DNA of 64,000 bases from JAQGMV01 sp963828715 (lineage in GTDB: Bacteria; Pseudomonadota; Gammaproteobacteria; Burkholderiales; SG8-41). Shown here in pieces: positions 17,619 to 26,753 of this stretch. Location of the stretch: assembly GCA_963828715.1 (NCBI GenBank), contig CAWHFX010000005.1, forward strand, positions 124,001-188,000, written 5' to 3'. The number at the start of each line of letters is the position of its first letter. The first letter of the stretch is position 1. The translations under genes were made by a program, and so were the position numbers. Under the pieces are notes generated by a model. It had not been told where the DNA came from. It did no database searches and worked only from the letters and a program-made list of their open reading frames with translations.

Positions 17619-18614
17619 ATGATTCACAAGAAGGATGCGAAGGATTGGGCGCGCGAGACGATGAAGGGTCTGTGGACGAGCCCGATGATTCCGTTCACGC
17701 AGGACTACAAGCTCGACGAGGCCGGCATCCGGCACAACGTGGAGTACATGATCGGCGCGAAATCCGCCGGCATCGGTTTCGGATTCTCGGAGCCGTGGGT
17801 GTGTTCGATGGCCGAGCGCAAGCGCGCGATGGAAGTGTCGATCGACGCGATTCGCAAGCGCGTCCCGGCGTATCTGCATGCGACCGATCACAGCGTCGAG
17901 GAAACGATCGGCCTCGTCCGGCATGCTCAGGACGTGGGCGCGGACGCGGTGATGGTGTGGCCGCCGTACGAGTGGGCGAAAACACAGCAGATGGTGATCG
18001 ACTATTACGAGTATGTCGCCTCGAAGGTCGATATCGCCATGTTCCTCTACAACACGTGGCATTCCGGCATCTGCATGACGCCGGAGACGATCGCGCATCT
18101 TTCGAAGATCCCGAACGTGTGCGCGTGCAAGGACGCGGTGAACGATGTGGTGCACACCGTGCGGGTGATCGAGCTGTGTGGCAACGACATCGCGGTCAGC
18201 ACGGCGGTGGAAGATCATCTGCTCACGATGACGCTTCAGTTCGGTCAGCCGCTTCTGCTCGGCGCAACGTCGGTGTTCCTCATGCAGAGCCCGCAGTGCC
18301 AGCCGGTCCAGGAATACTGGGATCTTGCGCGCGCGGGCAAGGCTGCGGAAGCATCGAAGAAGTATTACGAGCTGCAACCGCTGCGCGACGTGTGGAAGAG
18401 CATCTACGAGTCGTTGTGGAACAAGAAGGGTGCGACGCATCCGCTGCCGTACATCAGGTACTGGATGGAGTTGAACGGCATGGCAGCGGGACCGGTGCGG
18501 CCGCCGATGCACAACATCGGCGAGCGCGAGAAGGGCGAGTTCCGCCAGCGCCTCGAGGCGAGCGGCTGGCTCGATCGCATCGCAATGAAGCAGCCGAAGA
18601 AGGCTGCGGCGTAG
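17619..18614 (+). CDS. DHDPS/NAL-family aldolase
   Basis: This is a 331-residue TIM-barrel protein with the catalytic residues in place: Lys about residue 171 in VCACKDAVND (Schiff base) and Tyr about 144 in MFLYNTWHSG. It therefore probably is a real pyruvate-type aldolase or dehydratase, in contrast to the relative at 186-1148. AAAGGAATCGAC precedes the ATG. The loop GFGFSEPWVCSMAERK occupies the place of the GTTGE-type substrate loop, so the acceptor is unlikely to be aspartate semialdehyde. Stop to next ORF start is eight bases. Cleavage of a 2-keto or 4-hydroxy-2-keto acid released by the PrpD enzymes is plausible. Confidence 0.9.
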   Translation: MIHKKDAKDWARETMKGLWTSPMIPFTQDYKLDEAGIRHNVEYMIGAKSAGIGFGFSEPWVCSMAERKRAMEVSIDAIRKRVPAYLHATDHSVEETIGLVRHAQDVGADAVMVWPPYEWAKTQQMVIDYYEYVASKVDIAMFLYNTWHSGICMTPETIAHLSKIPNVCACKDAVNDVVHTVRVIELCGNDIAVSTAVEDHLLTMTLQFGQPLLLGATSVFLMQSPQCQPVQEYWDLARAGKAAEASKKYYELQPLRDVWKSIYESLWNKKGATHPLPYIRYWMELNGMAAGPVRPPMHNIGEREKGEFRQRLEASGWLDRIAMKQPKKAAA

Positions 18615-18621
18615 CACGAAG

Positions 18622-19677
18622 ATGAATCGCTTCGGCTGTTCGTGCTTCGAGCCGCTGCGCTCCTCAGCACGAACGGTTCTTCCGTTCGCCCTTAGGCTCG
18701 CGAGGCGAGACGCTCGAAGGGGAACGGCCGCGCGGCTCACGGCGATTGCGCTGCTGATGGCGGGCGGGCTGTCGGCCCACGCACAGCTCCAGCCGAACAA
18801 GCCGATACGCCTCGTGACGACCGGCATCGGCGGCGGCACGGATTTCGCGGCACGTCAGCTCGCGACCGGTCTGACCGCGAGCCTCAACCGGCCCGTCATC
18901 GTGGAGAATCGCGGCAGCAGCGTGGTGCCGGGAGACACCGTCGCCAAAGCACAGCCCGACGGCCATACGTTGCTCGTCACGTCGGGCGGTATCCACTGGG
19001 TGCTGCCGCTCTTCCAGAAGGTGCCGTACGACGCGGTGAAGGATTTCGCACCGGTCACGATCATGGCTGCTTTTCCGTCGGTGCTGGCGATCAACGCATC
19101 CGTGCCGGTGAGCTCGGTCAGGGAATTCATAGCCATCGCGAAAGCGAAGCCCGGCTCGCTCAATTACGTGATGACCGCGGAAGGCGGCAGCGCGCATCTC
19201 TCCGCCGCGATGTTCAGCGTCATGGCGGGCGTCAGGATGACACCGGTCCCCTACAAGAACACGGGAACCGCGATCACCGACCTCGTCAGCGGGCAGGTGC
19301 AGTTGTTCTTTTCCGCTCTGGGTCCGGTCATGCCTCACGTGAAGGCCGGACGCCTGAAAGCGCTGGGCAGCACCAGTGCGCGCAAGTCTCCGCTGCTGCC
19401 GCCGGACATGCCCACGATCGCCGAAACGGTGCCCGGTTACGACATGGAGGCGGTCTATTGCCTGTTCGCGCCCGCGCACACGCCGACTGCGATTGTCAGC
19501 TACCTCAATCAGGAGAGCCAGCGCGTCCTGAAGCAGCCCGATGTGAAGGAGCGTTTCATGACGGCCGGCATCGAGCCGCGCGGCAGTTCGGCTGCAGAAC
19601 TGGAGGCGTTGCGGAGAGTCGACCTCGCGCGGATGACCCGGCTCGTCAAGGAAGCGGGCCTTGGCGCGCGGGACTGA
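18622..19677 (+). CDS. Bug/TctC-family solute-binding protein with repeat-derived 5' end
   Basis: The core from LTAIALLMAGGLSAHAQ onward is a normal Bug protein: PNKPIRLVTTGIGGGTD, VENRGSSVVPGD, QPDGHTLLVT, VPYKNTG, MPTIAETVPGYDME. The segment before it is encoded by palindromic repeats (18639-18727), giving a cysteine- and arginine-rich stretch that is not a normal signal n-region. No ATG, GTG or TTG with a Shine-Dalgarno lies between repeat and core, so the real start is uncertain; 18622 is the only ATG before the hydrophobic core. It overlaps nothing, lying eight bases after the aldolase gene. VYCLFAPAHTP replaces the usual WYGLLAPAGTP. Confidence 0.82.
   Translation: MNRFGCSCFEPLRSSARTVLPFALRLARRDARRGTAARLTAIALLMAGGLSAHAQLQPNKPIRLVTTGIGGGTDFAARQLATGLTASLNRPVIVENRGSSVVPGDTVAKAQPDGHTLLVTSGGIHWVLPLFQKVPYDAVKDFAPVTIMAAFPSVLAINASVPVSSVREFIAIAKAKPGSLNYVMTAEGGSAHLSAAMFSVMAGVRMTPVPYKNTGTAITDLVSGQVQLFFSALGPVMPHVKAGRLKALGSTSARKSPLLPPDMPTIAETVPGYDMEAVYCLFAPAHTPTAIVSYLNQESQRVLKQPDVKERFMTAGIEPRGSSAAELEALRRVDLARMTRLVKEAGLGARD
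18639..18675. repeat. REP-like palindrome (GTTCGTGCT / AGCACGAAC)
   Basis: GTTCGTGCT (18639-18647) and AGCACGAAC (18667-18675) form perfect 9-bp arms around a TCGAGC...GCTCCTC centre. The same arms and spacing recur at 34360-34402. A second palindrome, CCGTTCGCCCTT / AAGGGGAACGG, follows at about 18683-18727. Both lie within the 5' end of the Bug reading frame. Confidence 0.6.
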
Positions 19678-19678
19678 G

Positions 19679-20671
19679 ATGCTCCGGCCGATCGCTTTGA
19701 TCGCGCAACGGGTCGTGACCGCAGTACTCGCGGTTCTGTTGTGCGTGTCGGCGCTCTCGCCTGCGCCCTCATGGGCTCAGGCCTACCCGACCAAACCCGT
19801 CCGTATGATCCTGCCGTATCTGGGCGGTGCCGAGTTCGTCGGCCGCTGGCTCGCGACCAAAATCTCGCCAAGTCTTGGACAGCAGATGATCGTGGATCCG
19901 CGGCCGGGTGCCGGCGGCAATCTCGGTCATGAAGCGGCTGCGAAAGCGGCTCCCGACGGTTACACATTGATGCTCGCATCGACCCCGTTCGTACTGAATC
20001 CGCTGTTGAACCCGAGGACCCCGTACGGCATCACACGCGACTTCGTTCCGATCGAGCTCGTCGCGACGCTCCCGAACGTGCTCGCGGTGCATCCCTCGGT
20101 TCCGGCGAAGAGCGTGCGTGAGCTGGTGCAACTCGCGCGTGCGAATCCGGGCAAGCTCGCATACGGCTCGGGCACGATCGGCTCGACCAGTCACCTGGCA
20201 GGCGAGCTGCTCAGGTCGCTGACGAAGGCCGACATCCTGCTCGTTCCCTACAAGGGCGCCACGTTCGCACTGGTCGGCGCGATGAGCGGCGAGGTCGATG
20301 TGGTGATCCCCGCGGCGTCGGCCGTGGAACCGTACGTGAAGAACAAACGCATGCGCGTGCTTGCGGTGCTCGACACGAAGCGCCTCGCCTCCATGCCCGA
20401 TGTGCCTACGTCCGCCGAAGCGGGCATGCCGCAACTGCAGATCGTGAACTGGTACGTTCTCACCGCACCGGCCGCGACGCCGCGCTCGATCGTCGATCGA
20501 CTGAACGCCGAGGCGGTGAAAGTCATGCAGTCGCCGGACACGCGCGCTTACTTCGCCGGTCTCGGCGGCAAGCCGATCTCGAGCACGCCGGAGCAGGCCG
20601 CCACATTCCTGCGCGATGAGACCGAGCGCTGGACGAAAGTGATCCGTGCGGCGGGCATCAAGACAGAGTGA
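19679..20671 (+). CDS. Bug/TctC-family solute-binding protein
   Basis: The ATG at 19679 overlaps the previous gene's stop region (TGAGATG), so the two Bug genes are co-translated. The 330-residue product has signal peptide VTAVLAVLLCVSALSPAPSWAQA, then YPTKPVRMILPYLGGAEFV, VDPRPGAGGNLGHE, APDGYTLMLAS, AYGSGTIGSTSHLAGELL, LVPYKGATFA and PDVPTSAEAGMP. GGAEFV replaces the usual GGxxD at the ligand loop, and the ADIxxR segment is absent, hinting at altered ligand contacts. It ends the plus-strand operon; repeats and the convergent PBP1A gene follow. Confidence 0.93.
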   Translation: MLRPIALIAQRVVTAVLAVLLCVSALSPAPSWAQAYPTKPVRMILPYLGGAEFVGRWLATKISPSLGQQMIVDPRPGAGGNLGHEAAAKAAPDGYTLMLASTPFVLNPLLNPRTPYGITRDFVPIELVATLPNVLAVHPSVPAKSVRELVQLARANPGKLAYGSGTIGSTSHLAGELLRSLTKADILLVPYKGATFALVGAMSGEVDVVIPAASAVEPYVKNKRMRVLAVLDTKRLASMPDVPTSAEAGMPQLQIVNWYVLTAPAATPRSIVDRLNAEAVKVMQSPDTRAYFAGLGGKPISSTPEQAATFLRDETERWTKVIRAAGIKTE

Positions 20672-20789
20672 GCGAGTCGTCATGCGTCGATGCCGTCAAT
20701 CAGGGCTTCAATCCGGACCGCACGGAAGCCTCATCCAAGAGGGATCCGGAATCCAGGCGCGGGTTTCAGCCGGAGCGCGCGTGACGGCG

Positions 20790-22863
20790 CTACTGGAAAA
20801 TCCGTCGCAACCGATCCATGATGCCGTTGAACACCTCTTCCGGCCGCCGCACTTCGCGCTCGGGTTGCCGCTCCTCGCGCGGTACCGGTTTCTGGCGCGG
20901 AATGTCGAACTCGGCACGCGCATCGATCCAGCGATTGCGCAGCGCCTGCTGAAAGACGTCGCCCACGATCGGCAGCGCGCTGCGGGCGCCCTGGCCCCAT
21001 GCACCCATGCGTGAGCGTTGTCGTTGAAGCCGACGCGCGCGCCGGCCACGAGTTGCGGATGCATCATGATGAACCAGCCGTCGGTGTTCTCCTGCGTCGT
21101 GCCGGTCTTGCCGGCCACGTCCGCCGTGAATGCCGAACCGGCTAGCGAATCGCCGTGCCGGTGCCTTCGTCGATGACGCCGCGCATCACGTTCACGAGCT
21201 CGAGCGCCTGCGGCCCGCGGCATGCGCCTCGCCGTCTTCGCGTATGGGCTCGAAACTGCGCGAGCACGCGGCCCGTGCGGTCTTCGATGCGGTCGACGAC
21301 GCATCGGCTCGACGAAGTGACCGCCATTGGCGATGGCGCCATAGGCGCCGACCATTTCGCGCAGCGTGACGGGGCTCGTGCCGAGCGCGAGCGACGGCAC
21401 CGGGTCGAGCTTGCTCTGGCGCACGCCCAGCGCTCGCGCCAGTCGCACGACGCGCTCGGGTCCGACCTTCTGCATGACCTGCGCGGTGATCGTGTTCTTC
21501 GAGTACACGAGTCCGTCGCGCAGGGTCATCGGCTGATAGGTCGGCGGTGACACGTCGGTCGGTTCCCAGACTTCGCCGCCCGGCAAGCGGATCGTCACGG
21601 GCTCGTCGATGAACGTCGTGGTCGGGACGCATGCCCATCATGAACGCGGCGCCGTAGACGAACGGCTTGAACGCCGAGCCGGGCTGGCGCCGCGCCTGGG
21701 TCACGTGGTCGAACTGCTCCTCGGCGAAGTCGCGGCTGCCGACCCAGGCGCGCACGAAGCCGTTGCGCGGGTCCATCGCCATGAAGCCCGCCTGGAGCAC
21801 GGCGTTCTCCTGGTCGCGCTTGCGCACGGCCTGTCGGCGAGCGGCTGCGAGCTGCTTCATCTGGCGCGCGACGGCCTGGTTCGCGGCCTTCTGCAGCCTG
21901 GAATCGATCGTGGTGTGCACGACGAGCCCGTCGGAATAGATGTCGTAGTCGCGTTCGATCGGCCCATTCGATCAGCCATTTGCGAAGCTGCTGCACGATG
22001 TGCGGCGCGGGGCCGGGCGGCTCGGTCTGGCGCTCGAAGTCGAGCTCGCAGCGGCCGCTTGGTCAATGACTGCGAGCTGCGCTTGGCGTGAGCTTGCCCT
22101 GCTTCGCCATCTGCGCGAGCACGAGGTTGCGCCGCTGGAGCGCGCGCTCCGGGTTGCAGCACGGGATTGAATGCGCTGCGTCGCCTTCAGCATGCCGACG
22201 AGCGTGGCGGCCTCCAGCACGTCGAGCTTGTCGGCGGACTTGTCGAAGTAGGTGCGCGCCGCCATCTCGATGCCGAACGCGTTGAACAGGAACGGCACGG
22301 TGTTGAGATAGGTCTCGAGGATCTCGCGCTTGGTGTAGACCGCCTCGATCTTGAGCGCGGTGATCGCTTCCTTGATCTTGCGCGTGATGCTGGTCTGCGC
22401 GGCCGATCTCCTCGGGATAGAGATTGCGCGCGAGCTGCTGCGTGATCGTCGAGCCGCCCTGCAGGTCGCCCGTGAGCGTGTTGAGCAGCGCCGCCGACCG
22501 TGCGCCTGAAGTCGATGCCGTGATGGTCGTAGAAGCGGTGGTCTTCGGTCGCGATCAGCGCGTCGATCGACATTCGGCGCGATCTTCTCGAGCGGCACCC
22601 ACTCGCGGTTGATGCGCTTGAACTCGGCCAGCACGACGCCGTCGTCGGACAGCACGACGGACGGTGTCGCGGACTTGGCCTTGCGCAGATCGCCGATGCT
22701 CGGGGTGAACGGAATCAGCGCGAGCACGTAGAGCAGCACGAGCGCGGGCAGCGACGAGCGCCGCGCGGACGGGATGACGTCCGATCGCGGCCAACACGCG
22801 GCGAAGCTGCCCGGCCGTCCAGGCGCGAGCACGCTGCAGTCGTGTAGTAGGTGGCGGATTCAT
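20790..22863 (-). pseudogene. mrcA: Penicillin-binding protein 1A (bifunctional), multiply frameshifted
   Basis: Pieces in all three minus frames assemble in order into a class A PBP: N-terminal membrane segment (LVLLYVLALIPFTP), GT51 motifs EDHRFYDHHGIDF and QGGSTITQQLARNLYP, KIKEAITALKIEAVYTKREILETYLN, then transpeptidase motifs QPGSAFKPFVYG (SxxK), YSKNTITAQV (SxN) and VAGKTGTTQ (KTG), ending GIMDRLRRIFQ at 20790. It polymerises and cross-links peptidoglycan at the inner membrane. At least eight frame changes occur in 2.1 kb, far denser than elsewhere, while all catalytic motifs are preserved, which favours local sequence error over decay. The junction just after LQGGSTITQQ and those around 22100-22000 are the least certain. 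Confidence 0.85.
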
Positions 22864-22952
22864 TTCGTCGCACCGTCGCGATCGGAGCGATCCAGACGTG
22901 CGACGCTGCGCGGGTCTGACATCGACTCGCTGCCGAGCACAGCGGCAGCCGG

Positions 22953-23111
22953 CTACAGGCCGCCCTGCTGAACCTCCTGGTGTAGTTCGTTCACGCGTGC
23001 CGCGAGTTGATCGTCGTCGCGACCGCCGCCGCCGAGAAGTCCTCCGATACCGCTCGAGCGCCCCAAGGCATTGTTCGCTACACCGGAGATAATCGAGTCG
23101 AGCAGGCCCAT
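22953..23111 (-). CDS. Short YidB/DUF937-like protein
   Basis: This is a 52-residue product starting MGLLDSIISGVANNALGRS, which resembles the beginning of YidB-like (DUF937) proteins, then a glycine run (GGLLGGGGR) and an amphipathic LAARVNELHQEVQQGGL tail. AGGAG lies seven bases before the ATG, supporting translation. It is far shorter than typical YidB proteins (about 130 residues), so it may be a truncated paralogue or a distinct small protein. It lies between the PBP1A and cytochrome genes on the same strand. No function can be assigned. Confidence 0.5.
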   Translation of the reverse strand: MGLLDSIISGVANNALGRSSGIGGLLGGGGRDDDQLAARVNELHQEVQQGGL

Positions 23112-23192
23112 AGCGAGGCTCCTGGAGTTGATCGCGGCAGGGACCGGAGCAAGCGGCATACCGCCGGCCGTACGTCGGTATGCCAAGTTGAA

Positions 23193-23768
23193 CTACTTCG
23201 CCGCTGCCAGGTACTCGACGATAAGGTCGATATCCTTTTCGGACAGTGGTTGTGCGGCGGCCGTCATGTTGCCGTCCATGTCGAAGCGTGTCCCTGCCTT
23301 GAAACCGCGAAGCTGCGTACGCAGGTAATCGGGCTGCTGCCCGACGAGGGCGGGGATGTGCTGCTGACCACGCAGTTGCGCTCCGTGGCAGGCGACACAG
23401 TTGAATTTCTCGGTGAGCCGCCGGCCTTCTTCAGCCTTGGCCGCATCGATCTTGCGCGCCGGCGGCACCGGTTTTTGTGCCGAGAAGAACTTGCCGAGCG
23501 CGTTCATGTCCGCATTGCCGAGGCTTGCGGCGACCGGTGACATCTGCGGGTCCTTGCGCCGCCCTTCGCGAAACATGATGAGCTGCGTGCCGATGAACTG
23601 CGCCGGCTGACCGGCGATCGACGGCACTGCAGGATTCGTCGAATTACCGTTCGGGCCGTGACAGGCAAAGCATGCAGCTGCTTTGCCCTCGACGGCGTCC
23701 GCCGCGCTGGCGGGCGTGACGTTCGCCACCAGAAACAGCGCGGCTACGACTAGCGCGGCCGCGCGCAT
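23193..23768 (-). CDS. Cytochrome c (c4-type, two haem-binding motifs)
   Basis: This 191-residue secreted protein has signal peptide MRAAALVVAALFLVANVTPASAA, a first haem site CFACHG and a second CVACHG, and distal Met candidates (DPQMSP, FDMDGNM), the two-domain layout of cytochrome c4 or a similar dihaem electron carrier in the periplasm. It begins just after the sugar dehydrogenase stop. A GTG at 23792 overlapping that stop would also be in frame, but the signal peptide fits the ATG at 23768 better. The two genes probably work together: the dehydrogenase oxidises the substrate and the cytochrome passes the electrons to the respiratory chain. Confidence 0.88.
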   Translation of the reverse strand: MRAAALVVAALFLVANVTPASAADAVEGKAAACFACHGPNGNSTNPAVPSIAGQPAQFIGTQLIMFREGRRKDPQMSPVAASLGNADMNALGKFFSAQKPVPPARKIDAAKAEEGRRLTEKFNCVACHGAQLRGQQHIPALVGQQPDYLRTQLRGFKAGTRFDMDGNMTAAAQPLSEKDIDLIVEYLAAAK

Positions 23769-23788
23769 TGCCGCTAGTGCTTCTACGT

Positions 23789-25162
23789 TCACTTGCCGTA
23801 ACTGATCCGGTAGATGATGCCGTTGTAGTCGTCCGAGACCAGCATCGATCCGTCGTGCAATACGAGCACGTCGACCGGCCGCCCCCACATCGGCGGATCG
23901 GCTTTCGGATCGGTGAGGAAGCCGTCGAGGAAGGGCGTCAACTTGATGGCGCCCTTGTCGTCGACCGTCGCGCGCATCACGTTGTAGCCCTGTTTGTTGC
24001 TGCGATTCCACGAGCCGTGCATCGCGATGAAGATGTTGTTCTGATACTCGGCCGGAAACATCTTGCCGGTATAGAACCGCATGCCGAGCGGCGCGATGTG
24101 CGCGCCGAGTTTCGCCGCGGGCGGATCGAACTCCTTGCACGTACGGCCCTTGCCGAACTCGGGATCCAGCGTGTCGCCCTGATGGCAGAACGGGTAGCCG
24201 AAATTCATGTTCTTGTGCGACACGCGGTGCAGCGTGTCGTTCGGCGAATCGTCGCCGAGCCAGTCGCGGGCGTGATTCGTGAACCACAGCTCCTTCGTCT
24301 TCGGGTGCCAGTCCAGGCCGACCGAATTGCGAACACCCTCGGCGATCTTCTCCATGACGCCCGTCGCGGGATCCACGCGATTGACCGAAGCCTGCATGTA
24401 GCTCGGCATTACGATGTTGCCCGGCGCGCCGATGTTGAAGTAGAGCTTCCCGTCCGGACCCATGGCCAGGAATTTCCAGAAATGCCCGGCCTGGTTCGTA
24501 GGATCGAGATTGTCGATCACGACTTTGGCCTCCGGCGGACTGGCGAGCTTGTCCTCGATGCCGTCGTAGCGCGTGATGCGATGCCGTTCGGCGACGTACA
24601 GCGTCCCCTTGCTGAAGGCGACGCCGTTCGGGGCCTTGAGACCCTTGAGTATTTCCTTCACCTCGCGCTTGCCGCCGCGATCGGTGACCGCGTATACGCT
24701 CGACAGATTGCGGTTCCCGACGAACACGGTCCCCTTGTCGCCAAGCGTGAGCGAGCGCGCCTCCGGAATGCCCTCGGCCCACACCTCGACCTTGAAGCCC
24801 GCAGGTACCTTGAGCTTGTTGACGGGAAGTTCGCTCGCCGCACGGCCGGTAAGAATCGGCGCGATCGGATGGAGCGTCGATTTTTCATGTTCGGCGGAGC
24901 GTCCCTGCTGCCAGGACGGCGGGGCCGCGGGCGGCGTTGTTGCAGCGCCCGGCGGCGCGAGCGCCGGCTCTGATTTTTGAGCCTGTGCCGCCGATGGTCC
25001 GGAGGGCGCCGACTTCTGTGCGGGTGCGGCCGTGGACGGTGCGGGCTGCTGTGCGTGTGCAATCGAAAAAACGACTGCACTCGTTGCTGCCAGGAATCCC
25101 GCGACCGCGGACATCGCGCGCGTGGGCTTATCGGATGCAGACCTCAGCATCATGTATGACAT
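23789..25162 (-). CDS. PQQ-dependent sugar dehydrogenase-type (sorbosone dehydrogenase family) protein
   Basis: GGAGGAGAC precedes the ATG at 25162. The 457-residue product has a signal sequence (MSAVAGFLAATSAVVFSIAHA), a Pro/Ala-rich linker to about residue 90, then a six-bladed beta-propeller of the soluble glucose/L-sorbosone dehydrogenase type: KVPAGFKVEVWAEGIPEARSLTLG, LKAPNGVAF, RNSVGLDWHP, ELWFTNHARDWLGDD, NFGYPFCHQGD and GSWNRSNKQGYNV. The conserved HARDWxGDD and GSWNR segments hold quinone- and calcium-binding positions in relatives. It acts in the periplasm on an aldose or aldehyde. The c4-type cytochrome downstream is the likely electron acceptor. Confidence 0.88.
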   Translation of the reverse strand: MSYMMLRSASDKPTRAMSAVAGFLAATSAVVFSIAHAQQPAPSTAAPAQKSAPSGPSAAQAQKSEPALAPPGAATTPPAAPPSWQQGRSAEHEKSTLHPIAPILTGRAASELPVNKLKVPAGFKVEVWAEGIPEARSLTLGDKGTVFVGNRNLSSVYAVTDRGGKREVKEILKGLKAPNGVAFSKGTLYVAERHRITRYDGIEDKLASPPEAKVVIDNLDPTNQAGHFWKFLAMGPDGKLYFNIGAPGNIVMPSYMQASVNRVDPATGVMEKIAEGVRNSVGLDWHPKTKELWFTNHARDWLGDDSPNDTLHRVSHKNMNFGYPFCHQGDTLDPEFGKGRTCKEFDPPAAKLGAHIAPLGMRFYTGKMFPAEYQNNIFIAMHGSWNRSNKQGYNVMRATVDDKGAIKLTPFLDGFLTDPKADPPMWGRPVDVLVLHDGSMLVSDDYNGIIYRISYGK

Positions 25163-25295
25163 GTCTCCTCCGCCAAGGAACGGATCGATTGAACCAATCG
25201 GCGAGCGCACACGATCCGGTGCGGCTCATCCGCGTGGAACACTATTGTGAAAGGACACTTTAGCACGCGCGGCACAGGCAGCACCGTTATTCCGA

Positions 25296-26567
25296 TCAGG
25301 CCGGCGCCATCGCTTTCGTTTCGCGTCTGCCGCTCCGCTCGTGACGCGGCAGCCATAACGACAGCGGCACGCCGAGGAAGCCGATCGCGGCAGCGATGAG
25401 AATCGCGGACCTGTAAGCGCCGGAAGCGTCGAACAGCACGCCGCCGAGCCAGCCGCCGAGCGCCATGCCCGTGCTCGCACCGACCATCTGGAACGAATAG
25501 ATCGATCCCAGCGGCGCGTTCGCCCCGAAGAGCTGCCGGTTGATGATCGGGAAGCCGACCATCTCGCCCCCGTAGCAGATGCCGAAGATCACGGCGAAGG
25601 CATAGAACATCCACGGTTCGTTCGCGAACAGCAGGATGAGGATGGACGCGCTCTGGCCGAACATCGCAAACGTGAGACAGGTGCGACCGCCGAATCGCTC
25701 GGTTGCCAGCGAAAACACGAAGCGGCTGACGGCGGAAAACCCGGCAATCGTGCTCAGCACCGCTGCGGCCTCGATTGGCGGCACGCCCCGGAGGGTGGCC
25801 ATCGAGACCACGTGGGCGAGAATCACCGCATGGCCCGCGCAGCCGAGGTGATGGATGCCCATCAGATACCACACCGGACGTTCGCGCAGGATCTGCCGCA
25901 GATTGGTACCGGGCGCCAGGGCGGCGGGTGCAGTCTGTCGGCTCGGTGCGTCTTCCTCGCCGTAGGCCCGCAGGCCCTTGTCACTCGGCCGGCCTCGTAT
26001 CAGCAGCGAAAGCGCGAAGAGCACGATGCCCAGCCCCACGCCGATGAACGTGAACGCGTGCTGCCAACCGCGCGTCTGGATGAGCCAGCTGAAGAGCGGA
26101 GCGAACAACACCGGACCCGCTCCGAGCGCGCCCCAGTAGATGCCGACCGCGAGTCCCATGTGGCGATGGAACCAGCGCGTGACGATGACCGGCAGCAGCA
26201 CCGTGAATGCCGCGTGTCCCATCGAACCGACGAAGAGCGCGTAATAGAGGTAGAACTGCCACAGCTCCGTGATGGTGCCGAGGAGAACCGTGCCGACCGA
26301 GATCATGATCGATGCGCCGATCATGAGCGGCCGCGCGCCGTAACGGTCGCCGAGCCAGCCCATCGCTATGGTCGCCGGCAAACCGAGCAGGAACGCGAGC
26401 GCGTAAGCAAAGGAAATCTCGCCGCGCTTCCAGCCAAACAGGTTGACGAGCGGGTCGACGAAGACGGCGAACGCCGCGGAGTCCGCGCGCGCGGCGATGC
26501 TCAGCACGCACGCCGCGCCGAGAACGATCCACGCGTAATGGAGCTCGGTTCGTCTTGCTTTGGTCAT
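25296..26567 (-). CDS. MFS transporter (OFA/monocarboxylate-type)
   Basis: This is a 12-helix major facilitator of about 423 residues. After LHYAWIVLGAACVLSIAA comes the characteristic loop GWLGDRYGARP between helices 2 and 3, then a central cytosolic linker (RGRPSDKGLRAYGEEDAPSRQ) dividing two six-helix halves, and SRFVFSLATERFGGRTC in the second half. The sequence style (FAVFVDPLVNLFGWKRGEISFAYAL) matches MFS carriers of oxalate-formate/monocarboxylate type. It would import or export a small organic acid. A GTG five codons upstream (26582) is an alternative start. It is transcribed away from the SNF2 helicase gene. Confidence 0.88.
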   Translation of the reverse strand: MTKARRTELHYAWIVLGAACVLSIAARADSAAFAVFVDPLVNLFGWKRGEISFAYALAFLLGLPATIAMGWLGDRYGARPLMIGASIMISVGTVLLGTITELWQFYLYYALFVGSMGHAAFTVLLPVIVTRWFHRHMGLAVGIYWGALGAGPVLFAPLFSWLIQTRGWQHAFTFIGVGLGIVLFALSLLIRGRPSDKGLRAYGEEDAPSRQTAPAALAPGTNLRQILRERPVWYLMGIHHLGCAGHAVILAHVVSMATLRGVPPIEAAAVLSTIAGFSAVSRFVFSLATERFGGRTCLTFAMFGQSASILILLFANEPWMFYAFAVIFGICYGGEMVGFPIINRQLFGANAPLGSIYSFQMVGASTGMALGGWLGGVLFDASGAYRSAILIAAAIGFLGVPLSLWLPRHERSGRRETKAMAPA

Positions 26568-26753
26568 CGTGTGCGCCTGCACCGGCTAAGGCCACAGTGC
26601 CATGCCGCGATGCGCCCTCCCTCAGGGGATCGAGTATAGACGACGGGTGGTGTAGCGTCTCGTTGGGCGACCGCGGCGTACGACGCTGGTCGATCCTGTC
26701 TTTTCGCCTATGAGATCGTGTAAAACCCGTTCGTCAGGAATCTCTCGCACCAC

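Noticed and set aside
23193..24782. Open frame running from the sugar dehydrogenase region into the cytochrome gene
   Set aside because: Its first two thirds are the wrong frame of the dehydrogenase gene; only the region from 23768 is a real cytochrome with a signal peptide.
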